From positions 1 through 40,496 of the forward strand of contig JANMDV010000274.1 in the NCBI GenBank assembly GCA_031376485.1: a stretch of 40,496 nt of DNA, read 5' to 3'. Below are positions 23,146-31,029 of the stretch, piece by piece. Source of the stretch: CALMEC01 sp031376485. Its GTDB lineage: Bacteria; Actinomycetota; Thermoleophilia; Miltoncostaeales; Miltoncostaeaceae. The position numbers and the translations under genes were made by a program. The notes beneath the pieces are model-generated. The model saw only the letters and a list, made by a program, of their open reading frames with translations. It was not told the origin of the DNA and did no database searches. Position 1 is the stretch's first letter. Each line of letters starts with the position of its first letter.

Positions 23146-24459
23146 GTGAGTGCTCCCGGCAGCGAGGACGTCGTCGAGAAAGCCGCTGCCGCACAACCGG
23201 CGGTCGAGGCCATGACGCTCGACGAGCGTCTCGAGCGGATCGTGCGCTCGCGCGAGACTGTCGCGACGGAGGGCCCGGTCATCATTGAGGCGGCGCTTCG
23301 CGAAAGCGGTCAGACGATTCGCTTTGCGCGGCGGGAATTGGCATCGGCACTTGCGTTGCTCGATGCACTCCCGCAGTTCGCAGAGGCGATCCGTCCGCGG
23401 GTCGTCCCGTCGGTCACCGGTGAGACCACGTTGGCGTGGCACCCCTACGGGGTCGTGTTCGGCTGGCATGCGGCGAACTCGCCGGTGTGGGTGCCGACAG
23501 TCGTTGCCGCATCGGCGCTCGTCGCAGGGAATGCCGTCGTGTGCCGTCCCTCGCGTCGGGTCCACGAGACGACCAGCCGTGTGCTCCGGGCGATCGCAGG
23601 CGCATGGCCGGAGGGTGCGGTGCAGATCGTCGACCCGTTGCCTGCGGACGAGGCGGAGGGCCTGATCGCACATCCCATGGTCGGGGCCGTCGTCGCCCAC
23701 GGATCGACGGCGACCTGCAAACGACACCTCGCGCGCCTCAGTGCGGCGTATGCCGCGGGCGCACCTCTTCGACCGTACATCCCGGAGGCGTCCGGCAATG
23801 ATCCCGCGATCGTTCTGGCGGGCGCGGACCTCGCGAGCGCCGCCGATGCAATCGCGGTGGGCGCCTTCACCAATGCCGGGCAGCTGTGCATGGCGGCCAA
23901 ACGCATCATCGTCGAGTCGCGCGTGTGGCCGGAGTTTCGTCCGCTTCTGATCGCAGCGGTCGAACGCCTTCGGGTCGGTGACCCGGCGCGGGAGGAAACC
24001 GATGTCGCGCCGATCGGTGAGGGCCCCGGTATCGGCCGAGCACGTACGGCCTTGGCCGAAGCGCTGGCACTGGGCGGCGAGATTCTGGTGGGGCGGGGAG
24101 AAGAAGGACCGTTTTTCACCCCGACGGTTGTGCTTTTGCCGCGCACAGCGGTTGCCACGATTCTGTGGAGCGAGGAGAACTTCGCGCCGGTACGTGGCCT
24201 GATGTTGGCCGCCGACCCCGATGACGCGGTGATGCTCGCCAACGCCGATGCACATGGTCTGGGTGCCAGCATCTTCGGACCGGGTGATGCCATCGCACAC
24301 CGCGTGCGCGCGGCACGTGTGGTCATCAACGCCGATCCGCTCTACCAGGACCCGCACTTCGTGGTCGGTGGTGTCGGGGAGAGCGGTCTGTTCGGCGCGC
24401 GACCCAAGCTGGAGCAACTCGTGTACGCCCGGCGTGTCCATCGCGAGACGGATACTTAG
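23146..24459 (+). CDS. Aldehyde dehydrogenase-family protein 1
   Basis: A 437-residue ALDH-superfamily protein. The catalytic Cys248 is in NAGQLCMAAKR, and the general-base Glu is probably Glu214 in PEASGND, where most members have ELGG. The N-terminal cofactor region is WHPYGVVFGWHAANSPVWVP, where standard enzymes have the WNFP loop, and VCRPSRRVHET replaces the usual KPAE adenosine-binding Lys-Pro. It is slightly shorter than typical (about 475). These changes suggest an unusual member with altered cofactor binding. The GTG start at 23146 directly follows a -10-like hexamer. It ends in a four-base overlap with the convergent second ALDH. Confidence 0.75.
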   Translation: MSAPGSEDVVEKAAAAQPAVEAMTLDERLERIVRSRETVATEGPVIIEAALRESGQTIRFARRELASALALLDALPQFAEAIRPRVVPSVTGETTLAWHPYGVVFGWHAANSPVWVPTVVAASALVAGNAVVCRPSRRVHETTSRVLRAIAGAWPEGAVQIVDPLPADEAEGLIAHPMVGAVVAHGSTATCKRHLARLSAAYAAGAPLRPYIPEASGNDPAIVLAGADLASAADAIAVGAFTNAGQLCMAAKRIIVESRVWPEFRPLLIAAVERLRVGDPAREETDVAPIGEGPGIGRARTALAEALALGGEILVGRGEEGPFFTPTVVLLPRTAVATILWSEENFAPVRGLMLAADPDDAVMLANADAHGLGASIFGPGDAIAHRVRAARVVINADPLYQDPHFVVGGVGESGLFGARPKLEQLVYARRVHRETDT

Positions 24460-25895
24460 CGCAACACGCGCAGGTGTTGCCAACGACAAAATGCCTCGAG
24501 TCCGGCGCGGCCGAGTTCGGTCCCGAGACCTGAACCCTTCCAACCCCCGTATGGGGCGTGTGGGACCACGACGCGCCACCCGTTGATCGCAACCGTCCCG
24601 CATGTGAGCGCCGCCGCGGTCTCGAGGCATGCGCGCAGGTCCTCGCCGCAGACGTAGTTGACCAGCCCGTAGTCGGGGCGGTTGGCCTCGGTGATCGCCG
24701 CCGCGATGTCGGGGACGTCCATTACCGCCACAATGGGTGTGAATGGTTCTTCGTCGATGACCCGGACTCCGGGACCTGCATCGGTGACGAGTGCCGGCGC
24801 TACCCAACGCCCGTCGACGTCGCCTCCTTCCACGTGGGCACCCGCAGCGCGGGCGTCGTCGAGCAGGGCGAGGTGGCGTGTGCGGCCGCGATCGGTCACC
24901 ATGACACCGGACGGCACGTCCGCCAGACGAGCGCGGAACCGATCGAGGAACGCCTCGCTCAAAGTCGGTGGGACGAGCACGCGGTTGACCGAGTAACACG
25001 CTTGGCCGGTGTTGGCATACCCCTGGACGATCGCGACGTCCACGGCGGTGTCCAGATCGGCGTCTGGCAGAACAATCAGTGCGCCGTGGCCGCCGAGCTC
25101 CAGGCTGAGGAGTTTGAGGCGGGGTGAGGCCCATGCGGCGATTTGCTCGGCCACTCGCCGCGATCCGGTGAACGCGACCTTCGCCACGAGTGGATGCGTG
25201 GCGAGCGCCTCACCAATCAGGGGCCCGTCACCGGTGACGATGTTGACGACCCCGGGCGGCAGGCCCGCCTGCTGGGCCAGGTCGACCAGGGTCCACGCGG
25301 CGAGCGGCGCCTCTTGTGCGGGTTTCATCACGAGGGTGCAGCCGGCAGCGAGTGCCGGCGCCAGCTTCCACAGCGCCAATGCGACCGGGAAGTTCCAGGG
25401 GGTGATCGCCGCGATGACCCCGACGGGTTGTGGGCGCACGGTGCTTCCGGTCACCAGCGAATCGGCGGGCAGGTGGGTGGAGCCCAGACGTGCAGCCTCG
25501 GCGGCGAAGTGATGGACGACTTCGAACGCGCGGACCACCTCTGCCTGTGCTTCTGCAAGTGGCTTTCCGACTTCGTCGGCGACGAGTTGCGCGATCCGGT
25601 CAGCGTTGACGTCGAGCAACTGCGCGTAGCTTCTTAATGCGGCGGCGCGGGCGAGGGGTGGCGTCGCGCGCCACTCGTGCAACGCCTCGTGTGCGGCGCG
25701 GGCCGCCCGGTCGACTGCGGTGGCGTCTGCGGCCGCGACGTCACCCAGATGCCGCCCGTCGCGTGGGGCGTTCACCGCCATGTGTGTCGCGGTGTCCTCG
25801 TATTCCCCCGCGATGATCAGGGGGCAGACGAGCGGACTCGTCAGGTGCGCTTCCGCTTGCGCTTGGCCCCGCGCACGACTTGACGGATGCGCCAC
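24456..25895 (-). CDS. Aldehyde dehydrogenase 2
   Basis: A classical NAD(P)-dependent aldehyde dehydrogenase oxidising aldehydes to acids. Motifs include AAITPWNFPVALALWKLAPALAAG with the oxyanion Asn, VMKPAQEAP, FTGSRRV, general base ELGGHG, nucleophile NTGQACYS and PFTPIVAV. The start is uncertain. The family-like N-terminus LIIAGEYEDT lies upstream of the first ATG (25781), so I extend to the in-frame GTG at 25895, which overlaps the upstream gene by 55 bases. A CTG at 25844, overlapping the upstream stop, is another option. It is last in the minus-strand run after the thiamine-uptake genes and is convergent with ALDH 1. The two ALDHs are not close paralogues. Confidence 0.8.
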   Translation of the reverse strand: MAHPSSRARGQAQAEAHLTSPLVCPLIIAGEYEDTATHMAVNAPRDGRHLGDVAAADATAVDRAARAAHEALHEWRATPPLARAAALRSYAQLLDVNADRIAQLVADEVGKPLAEAQAEVVRAFEVVHHFAAEAARLGSTHLPADSLVTGSTVRPQPVGVIAAITPWNFPVALALWKLAPALAAGCTLVMKPAQEAPLAAWTLVDLAQQAGLPPGVVNIVTGDGPLIGEALATHPLVAKVAFTGSRRVAEQIAAWASPRLKLLSLELGGHGALIVLPDADLDTAVDVAIVQGYANTGQACYSVNRVLVPPTLSEAFLDRFRARLADVPSGVMVTDRGRTRHLALLDDARAAGAHVEGGDVDGRWVAPALVTDAGPGVRVIDEEPFTPIVAVMDVPDIAAAITEANRPDYGLVNYVCGEDLRACLETAAALTCGTVAINGWRVVVPHAPYGGWKGSGLGTELGRAGLEAFCRWQHLRVLR

Positions 25896-26263
25896 GCCGG
25901 GTTGTACTCGGCGGTGGCCTGGATGTCCTGCTGGGCGATGCGGCGGGCGGCGCCTGCATCTTCGGCCCAGACTTCGACCGTGTGGACGTCCTTTCGGAGG
26001 AACCGGTCGTCGGTGGCCTCCCATATGGCGAACGTCACGTCGAAGAGGCTCGTCCCAGGCGCCTGTGGTGTCAGGGGTTTGAGGACTCCGAGCGACCAAC
26101 GCGATTCGCCTTCGCGGCGACTGGCGAGTTCTGCGAGTGCCGCGCAGCGTGCGTCAGCCGCGCTTGCGGCCTGGATGACAAATCGTCCGGCGACACGGGC
26201 TTTGCCCGCGCCCGGCAATCTGCGAAGGAGTGTGAACTCCCACGAATATGCAATGGACGACAC
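25841..26263 (-). CDS. Small protein of unknown function
   Basis: A 140-residue protein I do not recognise. It begins with GTG (MSSIAYSWEFTLLRR), has a predicted alpha/beta pattern (FVIQAASAADARCAALAELAS, TFAIWEATDDRFLRKDVHTVEVWAEDAGAARRIAQQDI), and ends in a very basic tail (RGAKRKRKRT). The two similar halves, each a strand followed by an A/D-rich helix, suggest a duplicated ferredoxin-like element. It lies 21 bases after the ABC ATPase gene, so it may be co-transcribed with the thiamine-precursor transporter. No signal peptide or membrane segment is seen. Confidence 0.55.
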   Translation of the reverse strand: MSSIAYSWEFTLLRRLPGAGKARVAGRFVIQAASAADARCAALAELASRREGESRWSLGVLKPLTPQAPGTSLFDVTFAIWEATDDRFLRKDVHTVEVWAEDAGAARRIAQQDIQATAEYNPAWRIRQVVRGAKRKRKRT

Positions 26264-26284
26264 CGTTCGAAGACTACCGGCTTG

Positions 26285-27028
26285 TCAGTGGACGAGTGCC
26301 TGCAGCACACGTCGTTTCACCATTGTGAAATCAGTCTCCGTGATCTGGAGGAGATTTCTCGGGCGGGCGGCATCCAATGTGATCTGATCGACGATTCGCC
26401 CGGGACGGGGCGAGAGCACTACGATCTGATCGGCCAGTCGAAGCGCCTCGTCGACATCGTGTGTGACTAAGAGGGTCGTCCGTTGCTCGGACTGCAGCAG
26501 ATGCGACAGCCACCCTTGGAGGTCCGCGCGGGTGATCGCATCGAGCGCAGCAAACGGTTCGTCGAGGAGCAGCACGGGGTGGTTGGTGAGGACGGTGCGA
26601 AGCAGTGCGACTCGTTGGCGCATTCCACCGGAGAGTTCATTCGGCCACGCTCTTTCGAAGCCCGTCAGCCCGAACCGGTGAAAGAGCGCCGTCGTTCGAA
26701 CACGGGCCGCGGTCAGATCGTGTCCAGCGATCTCTGCTCCGAGCGTCGCGTTGTCGCAGGCGCGACGCCACGGAAGCAGGGTGTCGCCTTGGGGCATATA
26801 GGCGCACAGACCAGGACGACCGAGCGTCGAGCGTCCGTCCACGCTCGCCGATCCTTTTTGGGGAGTGACAAGGCCGGCCAGTACTCGCAGTATCGTCGTC
26901 TTTCCACACCCGGTCGGACCGATCAACGCGGTCAGACCACCTGGGGCGGTGTCGAAGTGGACGTCGTCGAGGACCGATCGCGGACCGTAGGCGTGAGAGA
27001 GCCCTGCGACCGCGATCCGGCCACTCAT
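26285..27028 (-). CDS. ABC transporter ATP-binding protein (ThiZ/SsuB-like)
   Basis: A 247-residue ABC ATPase. Walker A GPTGCGKT is at 37-44, the Q-loop is in AYMPQGDTLLPWR, the signature is ELSGGMRQR, Walker B plus D-loop is LLLDEPFAALD, and the H-loop is LVTHDVDEAL. The MPQ..LLPWR segment is characteristic of the nitrate/sulfonate/taurine and thiamine-precursor transporters. It energises import through the permease at 28020-28802. It overlaps the substrate-binding protein gene by ATGA at 27025-27028. Operon position under a TPP riboswitch points to thiamine-precursor uptake. Confidence 0.85.
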   Translation of the reverse strand: MSGRIAVAGLSHAYGPRSVLDDVHFDTAPGGLTALIGPTGCGKTTILRVLAGLVTPQKGSASVDGRSTLGRPGLCAYMPQGDTLLPWRRACDNATLGAEIAGHDLTAARVRTTALFHRFGLTGFERAWPNELSGGMRQRVALLRTVLTNHPVLLLDEPFAALDAITRADLQGWLSHLLQSEQRTTLLVTHDVDEALRLADQIVVLSPRPGRIVDQITLDAARPRNLLQITETDFTMVKRRVLQALVH

Positions 27029-28023
27029 TTGTCGGAGGGCAGGTAATCGTTCGTGAATGCCTCACCGACCGGTGCCTGGTTTGTGATGATCTTCGCGCGA
27101 CGCAGGAAGGCATCGAAGCGCTCCCACACCGCTGGGTCCTGGCGACCCCAAGCCTCAGGTGAGGCCGCATAGAACGGCGCGAGGAATCGTGCTGAGGCGT
27201 CGACGAGTGTCCGGTCAGATTCCGGGACGGCGCTCATCAGCGCATCGGCCGCAAGCTGGGGTGATGTGATCGCTGTGCGATATCCCTTGGCGGTGGCTGT
27301 TAGGAAGGCGCGCACGAGATCAGGCTTCTCCCGCAGGATCTTTTCGGTGGTGATGATGACCGGGGTGTACCAATCGGGGATGCAGTCGAGGTGATCGCGA
27401 AACGCGATCGTCGTGATCGGGGTCTTGGCGATATCTCGCAATCGGATGACGTCCCACCCGTCGAACACCCACACGGCGTCATACGCCTTTTTGCGAAACC
27501 CGACGCTGTAGTCGGCATTGCCGACGTCGACGAATGTGACGTCGTCGGGGTTCCCGCCGTCGCATGCGACGAGCGCCTTGATGAGCGGTTCCTCGATCGA
27601 GCCGCCGAATGTGCCGTAGGTCTTCCCCGCAAGATCCCGGGGGCGCGTGAGCCGACGATCGGTGGGGGAGACAAGCGACGAGGTGTTGGTGCGAAGCACG
27701 GTGGCGATTGACACGATCGGCGTGCCCTGTGCGCGCACGGGGAGCACCTGCTCGGCGTACGAGAACGCAAATTGTGCGTTGCCCGCCGCCACCTGTGCGA
27801 CGCCGCCGGCCTGATCTGGCTCGACGATGGCAACGTCGAGGCCCGCTTTGGTGTACTCGCCTTGCTGCTTGGCAAGGTAGAGGCCGGTGTGGTTGGTGTT
27901 GGGCGTCCAATCGAGCACCACAGTGATCTTCTGGGCGGAGTCGTTCGATCCGCCGCACCCTGCGATCACGGTCATGGCGAGCGCTCCGGCGAGCAGGATT
28001 CTGGCGGCGCGGCGGGCGGTCAT
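27025..28023 (-). CDS. Thiamine-precursor substrate-binding lipoprotein (ThiY/NMT1-like)
   Basis: A 332-residue exported lipoprotein. The N-terminal Arg residues, hydrophobic stretch and lipobox VIAGC (Cys23) give membrane anchoring. The mature part opens with VVLDWTPNTNHTGLYLAK, the hallmark of NMT1/THI5-like proteins, which bind the thiamine pyrimidine or its precursors (ThiY, formylaminopyrimidine); riboflavin-binding RibY proteins share it. Later blocks KTYGTFGGSIEEPLIKAL and VFDGWDVIRLRD fit the periplasmic-binding fold. ATG at 28023, overlapping the permease stop by four bases. Together with the upstream TPP riboswitch and thiamine-binding protein the ligand is most likely a thiamine pyrimidine precursor. 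Confidence 0.85.
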   Translation of the reverse strand: MTARRAARILLAGALAMTVIAGCGGSNDSAQKITVVLDWTPNTNHTGLYLAKQQGEYTKAGLDVAIVEPDQAGGVAQVAAGNAQFAFSYAEQVLPVRAQGTPIVSIATVLRTNTSSLVSPTDRRLTRPRDLAGKTYGTFGGSIEEPLIKALVACDGGNPDDVTFVDVGNADYSVGFRKKAYDAVWVFDGWDVIRLRDIAKTPITTIAFRDHLDCIPDWYTPVIITTEKILREKPDLVRAFLTATAKGYRTAITSPQLAADALMSAVPESDRTLVDASARFLAPFYAASPEAWGRQDPAVWERFDAFLRRAKIITNQAPVGEAFTNDYLPSDK

Positions 28024-28802
28024 GCGGGCTCCTTGGTGGTGTGGGTGAGCCACGGCGTGGCTCGCCGGGCGACGACGGTGACGAGGGCGTAGATCAGAAG
28101 CGACAGACCCGCGATGACGACGATCCCGGCCATGACCTGGTCGGCGCGAAAGCTTCGTTGGGAGCGCACGATGAACAGACCAAGACCCGACTTGGCGCCG
28201 CCGATCTGCTCGGCGATGGCGGCACCTGCCACGGAGTACGCAGCGCTGATGCGAACACCGTCGAAAATGGCAGGCAATGCCCCGGGGAGCGTGACGTGGC
28301 GAAGCACATCCGTTCGTGAGCCGCCGAGTGAGCGCACCAAATCGACCCGGTCGGCGTCGACGGCCAGGAAGCCTCCAGCTGCGGCGATCGCGACGGGGAA
28401 GAAGACGATCAGAACGACGACGACGATTCTCGGTGCCCATCCGAATCCGAGGGCGAGGACGAGGATGGGCGCCAACACGACCGGTGGGACCGTCTGCAAT
28501 ATGACGAGCAGCGGCTCGATAGCGCGTCGCGCGTGCATTGAAGTACTGATCACGGCGGCGATGCCCACGCCGACGCACGTGCCGATAACCAGTCCGATCG
28601 CCGTTTCGCCGAGCGTCGTCGTAGCGTGACCGAGGAGAATGTCGGAGACGTCGACGATCGCGCGCGCGACTCGGCTGGGTGGTGCGAGAACCGCCGGATC
28701 GACGTCTGCGAGGCGTACCCAGACCTCCCAGATGCCGATAAGAAGTGCCAGGAGCGCGACAGGAGGCCAGGCGCGGTGGACAACGACTTGGGGAGCTCTC
28801 AT
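28020..28802 (-). CDS. ABC transporter permease (ThiX-like)
   Basis: A 260-residue membrane protein with about six hydrophobic segments and the cytoplasmic coupling loop DLVRSLGGSRTDVLRHVTLPGALP (EAA loop) of BPD-type permeases in the SsuC/TauC/ThiX group. It forms the channel for the transporter encoded by its neighbours. It begins five bases after the thiamine-binding protein gene and overlaps the substrate-binding gene by ATGA. Regulation by the TPP riboswitch at 29112-29203 is inferred from the operon layout. Confidence 0.85.
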   Translation of the reverse strand: MRAPQVVVHRAWPPVALLALLIGIWEVWVRLADVDPAVLAPPSRVARAIVDVSDILLGHATTTLGETAIGLVIGTCVGVGIAAVISTSMHARRAIEPLLVILQTVPPVVLAPILVLALGFGWAPRIVVVVLIVFFPVAIAAAGGFLAVDADRVDLVRSLGGSRTDVLRHVTLPGALPAIFDGVRISAAYSVAGAAIAEQIGGAKSGLGLFIVRSQRSFRADQVMAGIVVIAGLSLLIYALVTVVARRATPWLTHTTKEPA

Positions 28803-28807
28803 GTCGA

Positions 28808-29107
28808 TCAGCCCCGCCGCGCGCGGTGTGATTCTGTGAGCGTATGCATCGTCGAGGTGCCGTCCGTCTCCTCACGCACCGTGATGACGGTGAGAACACC
28901 CGAAGCGGTGTGGGCGAGGGCGGCCTGGTGGGCCCGGCATACGGTGTCCCAGACTGCGTCCGCCATGCCTTCGACGGTGGTGCCCAGTGGACCGACCTCG
29001 TCGTTGAGGCCGCTGCGGGTGATGACGTCGATCGCGGAGTCGACGCGCGCCCATCGATGCGTGGCCGTTCCTGCAGGGGTCGGCAGCACTTGAATCTCTG
29101 CGATCAA
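28808..29107 (-). CDS. Thiamine-binding protein (MTH1187/YkoF family)
   Basis: A 99-residue protein of the MTH1187/YkoF fold. LIAEIQVLPTP (first strand), SAIDVITRSGLNDEVGPLGTTVEGM, then VCRAHQAALAHTASGVLTVITVREE follow the family pattern of a ferredoxin-like dimer that binds thiamine or its pyrimidine. In Bacillus the ykoFEDC operon combines such a protein with a thiamine-precursor transporter under a TPP riboswitch, exactly the layout here. The start is the TTG at 29107: the in-frame ATG at 29131 lies inside the riboswitch aptamer, whereas GGAGGG of the aptamer sits ten bases before the TTG and can serve as ribosome-binding site. Confidence 0.8.
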   Translation of the reverse strand: MIAEIQVLPTPAGTATHRWARVDSAIDVITRSGLNDEVGPLGTTVEGMADAVWDTVCRAHQAALAHTASGVLTVITVREETDGTSTMHTLTESHRARRG

Positions 29108-29111
29108 TTGT

Positions 29112-29203
29112 CCGCTTCCCTCCGCTCGCATTACCGAGATCAGGTTCTGGGGTCGCCCCTGTGACGGGCGGGGCTCTCAGCCGCAACGCGGCACCCCCAG
29201 CGG
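29112..29203 (-). promoter_or_regulatory. TPP riboswitch (THI box)
   Basis: Read on the minus strand, the conserved TPP aptamer elements occur in order. These are the P1 5' strand CCGCT (29203-29199), GGGGGTGCC, GCTGAGAG (GCTGAGA at 29181-29175), the P3 arm with CCCC/GGGG, ACCC, GAACCTGATC (29147-29138), GGTAATGCGAGCGGAGGGA, and the P1 3' strand AGCGG (29116-29112). The Shine-Dalgarno-like GGAGGG of the next gene (TTG at 29107) is embedded in the aptamer's 3' end. Ligand binding would therefore mask it, which suggests translational control. It governs the thiamine-binding protein and the ABC transporter genes. Confidence 0.93.
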
Positions 29204-29528
29204 GTGGTGAGTTCTTTGAGCGCATACGCGCCGCCGTTCAGGCTACTACACCTGGTTCCTCCACAAGTCGAGACCGGGCGGCAGCTCGAACATCTCGGCA
29301 TCCCAACCACGCGCAGCGACCACGGCAGCATCGGCGATGGAATCTGTGTGAACTCCCACCACGGACGGTACCTGAACGCACGCAAACAGTTCTTATGTCC
29401 GTTTCGAGGGAGCCCCCTCTACTCCGATTCGATCTCGATGCCCAGGACTGCGGCGAGTGATGCGGCTGACGCGATCACGTCCGCCAATGGCATGCGCACG
29501 CCGCTCAGAGAGCGAGGCGCGCTGGACC
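29204..29528. other. Intergenic region upstream of the riboswitch
   Basis: About 325 bases between the GMC oxidoreductase stop and the riboswitch. It should hold the promoter of the thiamine operon (minus strand) and a terminator for the oxidoreductase gene, but I see neither clearly. Open frames on both strands show no recognisable motif. The longest, minus 29727-29419, largely overlaps the oxidoreductase in another frame. Confidence 0.4.
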
Positions 29529-31022
29529 TCACGCCACCCGCGGTGTTCGGAGCGCACGCCACCTCGACGCCAATCGTTCGGCGAGGGCGATTACGCAGAG
29601 ATGGGTGTTGGCAGACGGCAGCCGCGGGATGATGGATGCGTCGATCACCGAAAGGCCTTGAAGACCCAGCACGCGCCCGGCCGCATCGACGACGGCGGTG
29701 GGGTCGCCCGGCCTGCCCATACGACACGTTCCGACGGGGTGGTGAAACGTCTCGACGGTTCGCAGTGGTTGATCGGGGTCATCCTGGTTGGGCCAGGAAT
29801 GCAGGATGTCGGCAAGCGGCGCGGTGCGGGCCAGTGCCATGAGTTCCCTCCCTGCGACGGTGGCGACGTCGCGGTCGCCGTCGGCCTCGAGCCACCCCAT
29901 GCGCAGTACTGGCTGCAGTCGCGGGTCGCTCCCTTGAATCGTGACGGTGCCGCGTCGACCGCGGGCATCTGCCACTTGGACGTTGAGGTCGGTGAAGCGG
30001 TGCCCGCCGTCGATCACCCCGGCATAGGGCATGACCTGAAATGCTCGTGACTCACCAGCCACATCCGCATTCGCCGTCAGCAGCGCTTGGATCCACGGGT
30101 TGGGCCACTGCGGTGCATCGGTGTCGATCCAGAAGCGATAGCTGACCTTCGGGTGGTCCTGCATCCCCTTCCCCACTGCGGGGAGTTCGTGTCGGGGTGT
30201 CACGGCGTGGCGTATGATCTCGGCACCGGGGCCGATGCCTGATCGAAGCAGGCATGCGGGGCTGACATAGGTGCCGAGTGAGACGATGACCTCATCCGCG
30301 TCATGGCGTTGACGCTCGCCACGGGCATCGAGCACCTCAACGCCGCTCGCCCGGGTCCCGTCAAGGATCACCCGGTCGACCGTGACTCCTGCGATGAGGG
30401 TAAGGTTCGACCGCTCGAGCACCGGATCGAGATAGTGATCGGCGGGGGTCTGACGAACCCCATCGATCATGTTGAACGGCGTCGGGCCGATGCCGAGCGC
30501 AGTCGGGTCGTTGTGGTCGTCAACCCAGTGGTGGCCACGGACCAGTGCTGCGTCTGCGAAGCGATCCATGAGCTCGAACCAGGATCCGCGGGGGTAGCGG
30601 TTGATGGGAATCGGGCCGCTTCGGCCGTGCCACGCCGATTCGGGGAACTGCATGTCGCGCTCGATCGCGCAAAACCAGGGAAGCCATGTGTCCCAGCCAA
30701 ACCCATCGACGAACGCATCCCAATCGTCGTAGTGCTCGGGACGGCCGCGAAGCGCAATCGCACCGTTTGTGATCGACGATCCTCCGACCACGCGTCCGCG
30801 TGGCACATGCACCAACCGCGGAGAGGCGCCTGCTTGGGCCTGGAAGCCCCAATCATGGGTCTCGCGTATGACCCGATGCGAATGTGACAGCGCAGCGGGC
30901 CAGGACCCCGCGCGGTAGTGCGGACCGGCCTCGAGCAGCGTGACCTCGACCGACGGGTCTTCGGTCAGACGGGCGGCCAGCACGCAGCCGGCCGTGCCTG
31001 CGCCGGCGATGACGACACGCAT
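29529..31022 (-). CDS. GMC-family FAD oxidoreductase
   Basis: A 497-residue glucose-methanol-choline oxidoreductase. The N-terminal FAD motif VIAGAGTAGCVLAARL begins at residue 4, then LLEAGP and the GMC signature GRVVGGSSITNGAIALRG. The C-terminal active site has FHHPVGTCRMG (His-His region), and the final PSANTHLCVIALAER carries the second catalytic residue. Such enzymes oxidise alcohols (choline, long-chain or aromatic alcohols), passing electrons to oxygen or carriers. No signal peptide, so cytoplasmic. It follows an SDR gene by seven bases on the same strand, suggesting a two-step oxidation of an alcohol. The exact substrate is not evident; bacterial alcohol/choline dehydrogenase-like is the closest description. 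Confidence 0.85.
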   Translation of the reverse strand: MRVVIAGAGTAGCVLAARLTEDPSVEVTLLEAGPHYRAGSWPAALSHSHRVIRETHDWGFQAQAGASPRLVHVPRGRVVGGSSITNGAIALRGRPEHYDDWDAFVDGFGWDTWLPWFCAIERDMQFPESAWHGRSGPIPINRYPRGSWFELMDRFADAALVRGHHWVDDHNDPTALGIGPTPFNMIDGVRQTPADHYLDPVLERSNLTLIAGVTVDRVILDGTRASGVEVLDARGERQRHDADEVIVSLGTYVSPACLLRSGIGPGAEIIRHAVTPRHELPAVGKGMQDHPKVSYRFWIDTDAPQWPNPWIQALLTANADVAGESRAFQVMPYAGVIDGGHRFTDLNVQVADARGRRGTVTIQGSDPRLQPVLRMGWLEADGDRDVATVAGRELMALARTAPLADILHSWPNQDDPDQPLRTVETFHHPVGTCRMGRPGDPTAVVDAAGRVLGLQGLSVIDASIIPRLPSANTHLCVIALAERLASRWRALRTPRVA

Positions 31023-31029
31023 GGAAGGG

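Noticed and set aside
24456..24459. Frameshift joining the two aldehyde dehydrogenases
   Set aside because: The genes are convergent on opposite strands; the four-base overlap is only of their stop codons.
23128..25134. 668-residue minus-strand ORF
   Set aside because: Spans antisense to one ALDH and another frame of the second, both of which have catalytic motifs; composition is low-complexity Arg/Gly.
28024..28899. Upstream extension of the substrate-binding protein frame
   Set aside because: It runs antisense-free but out of frame through the permease gene, while the ATG at 28023 begins a textbook lipoprotein signal peptide.
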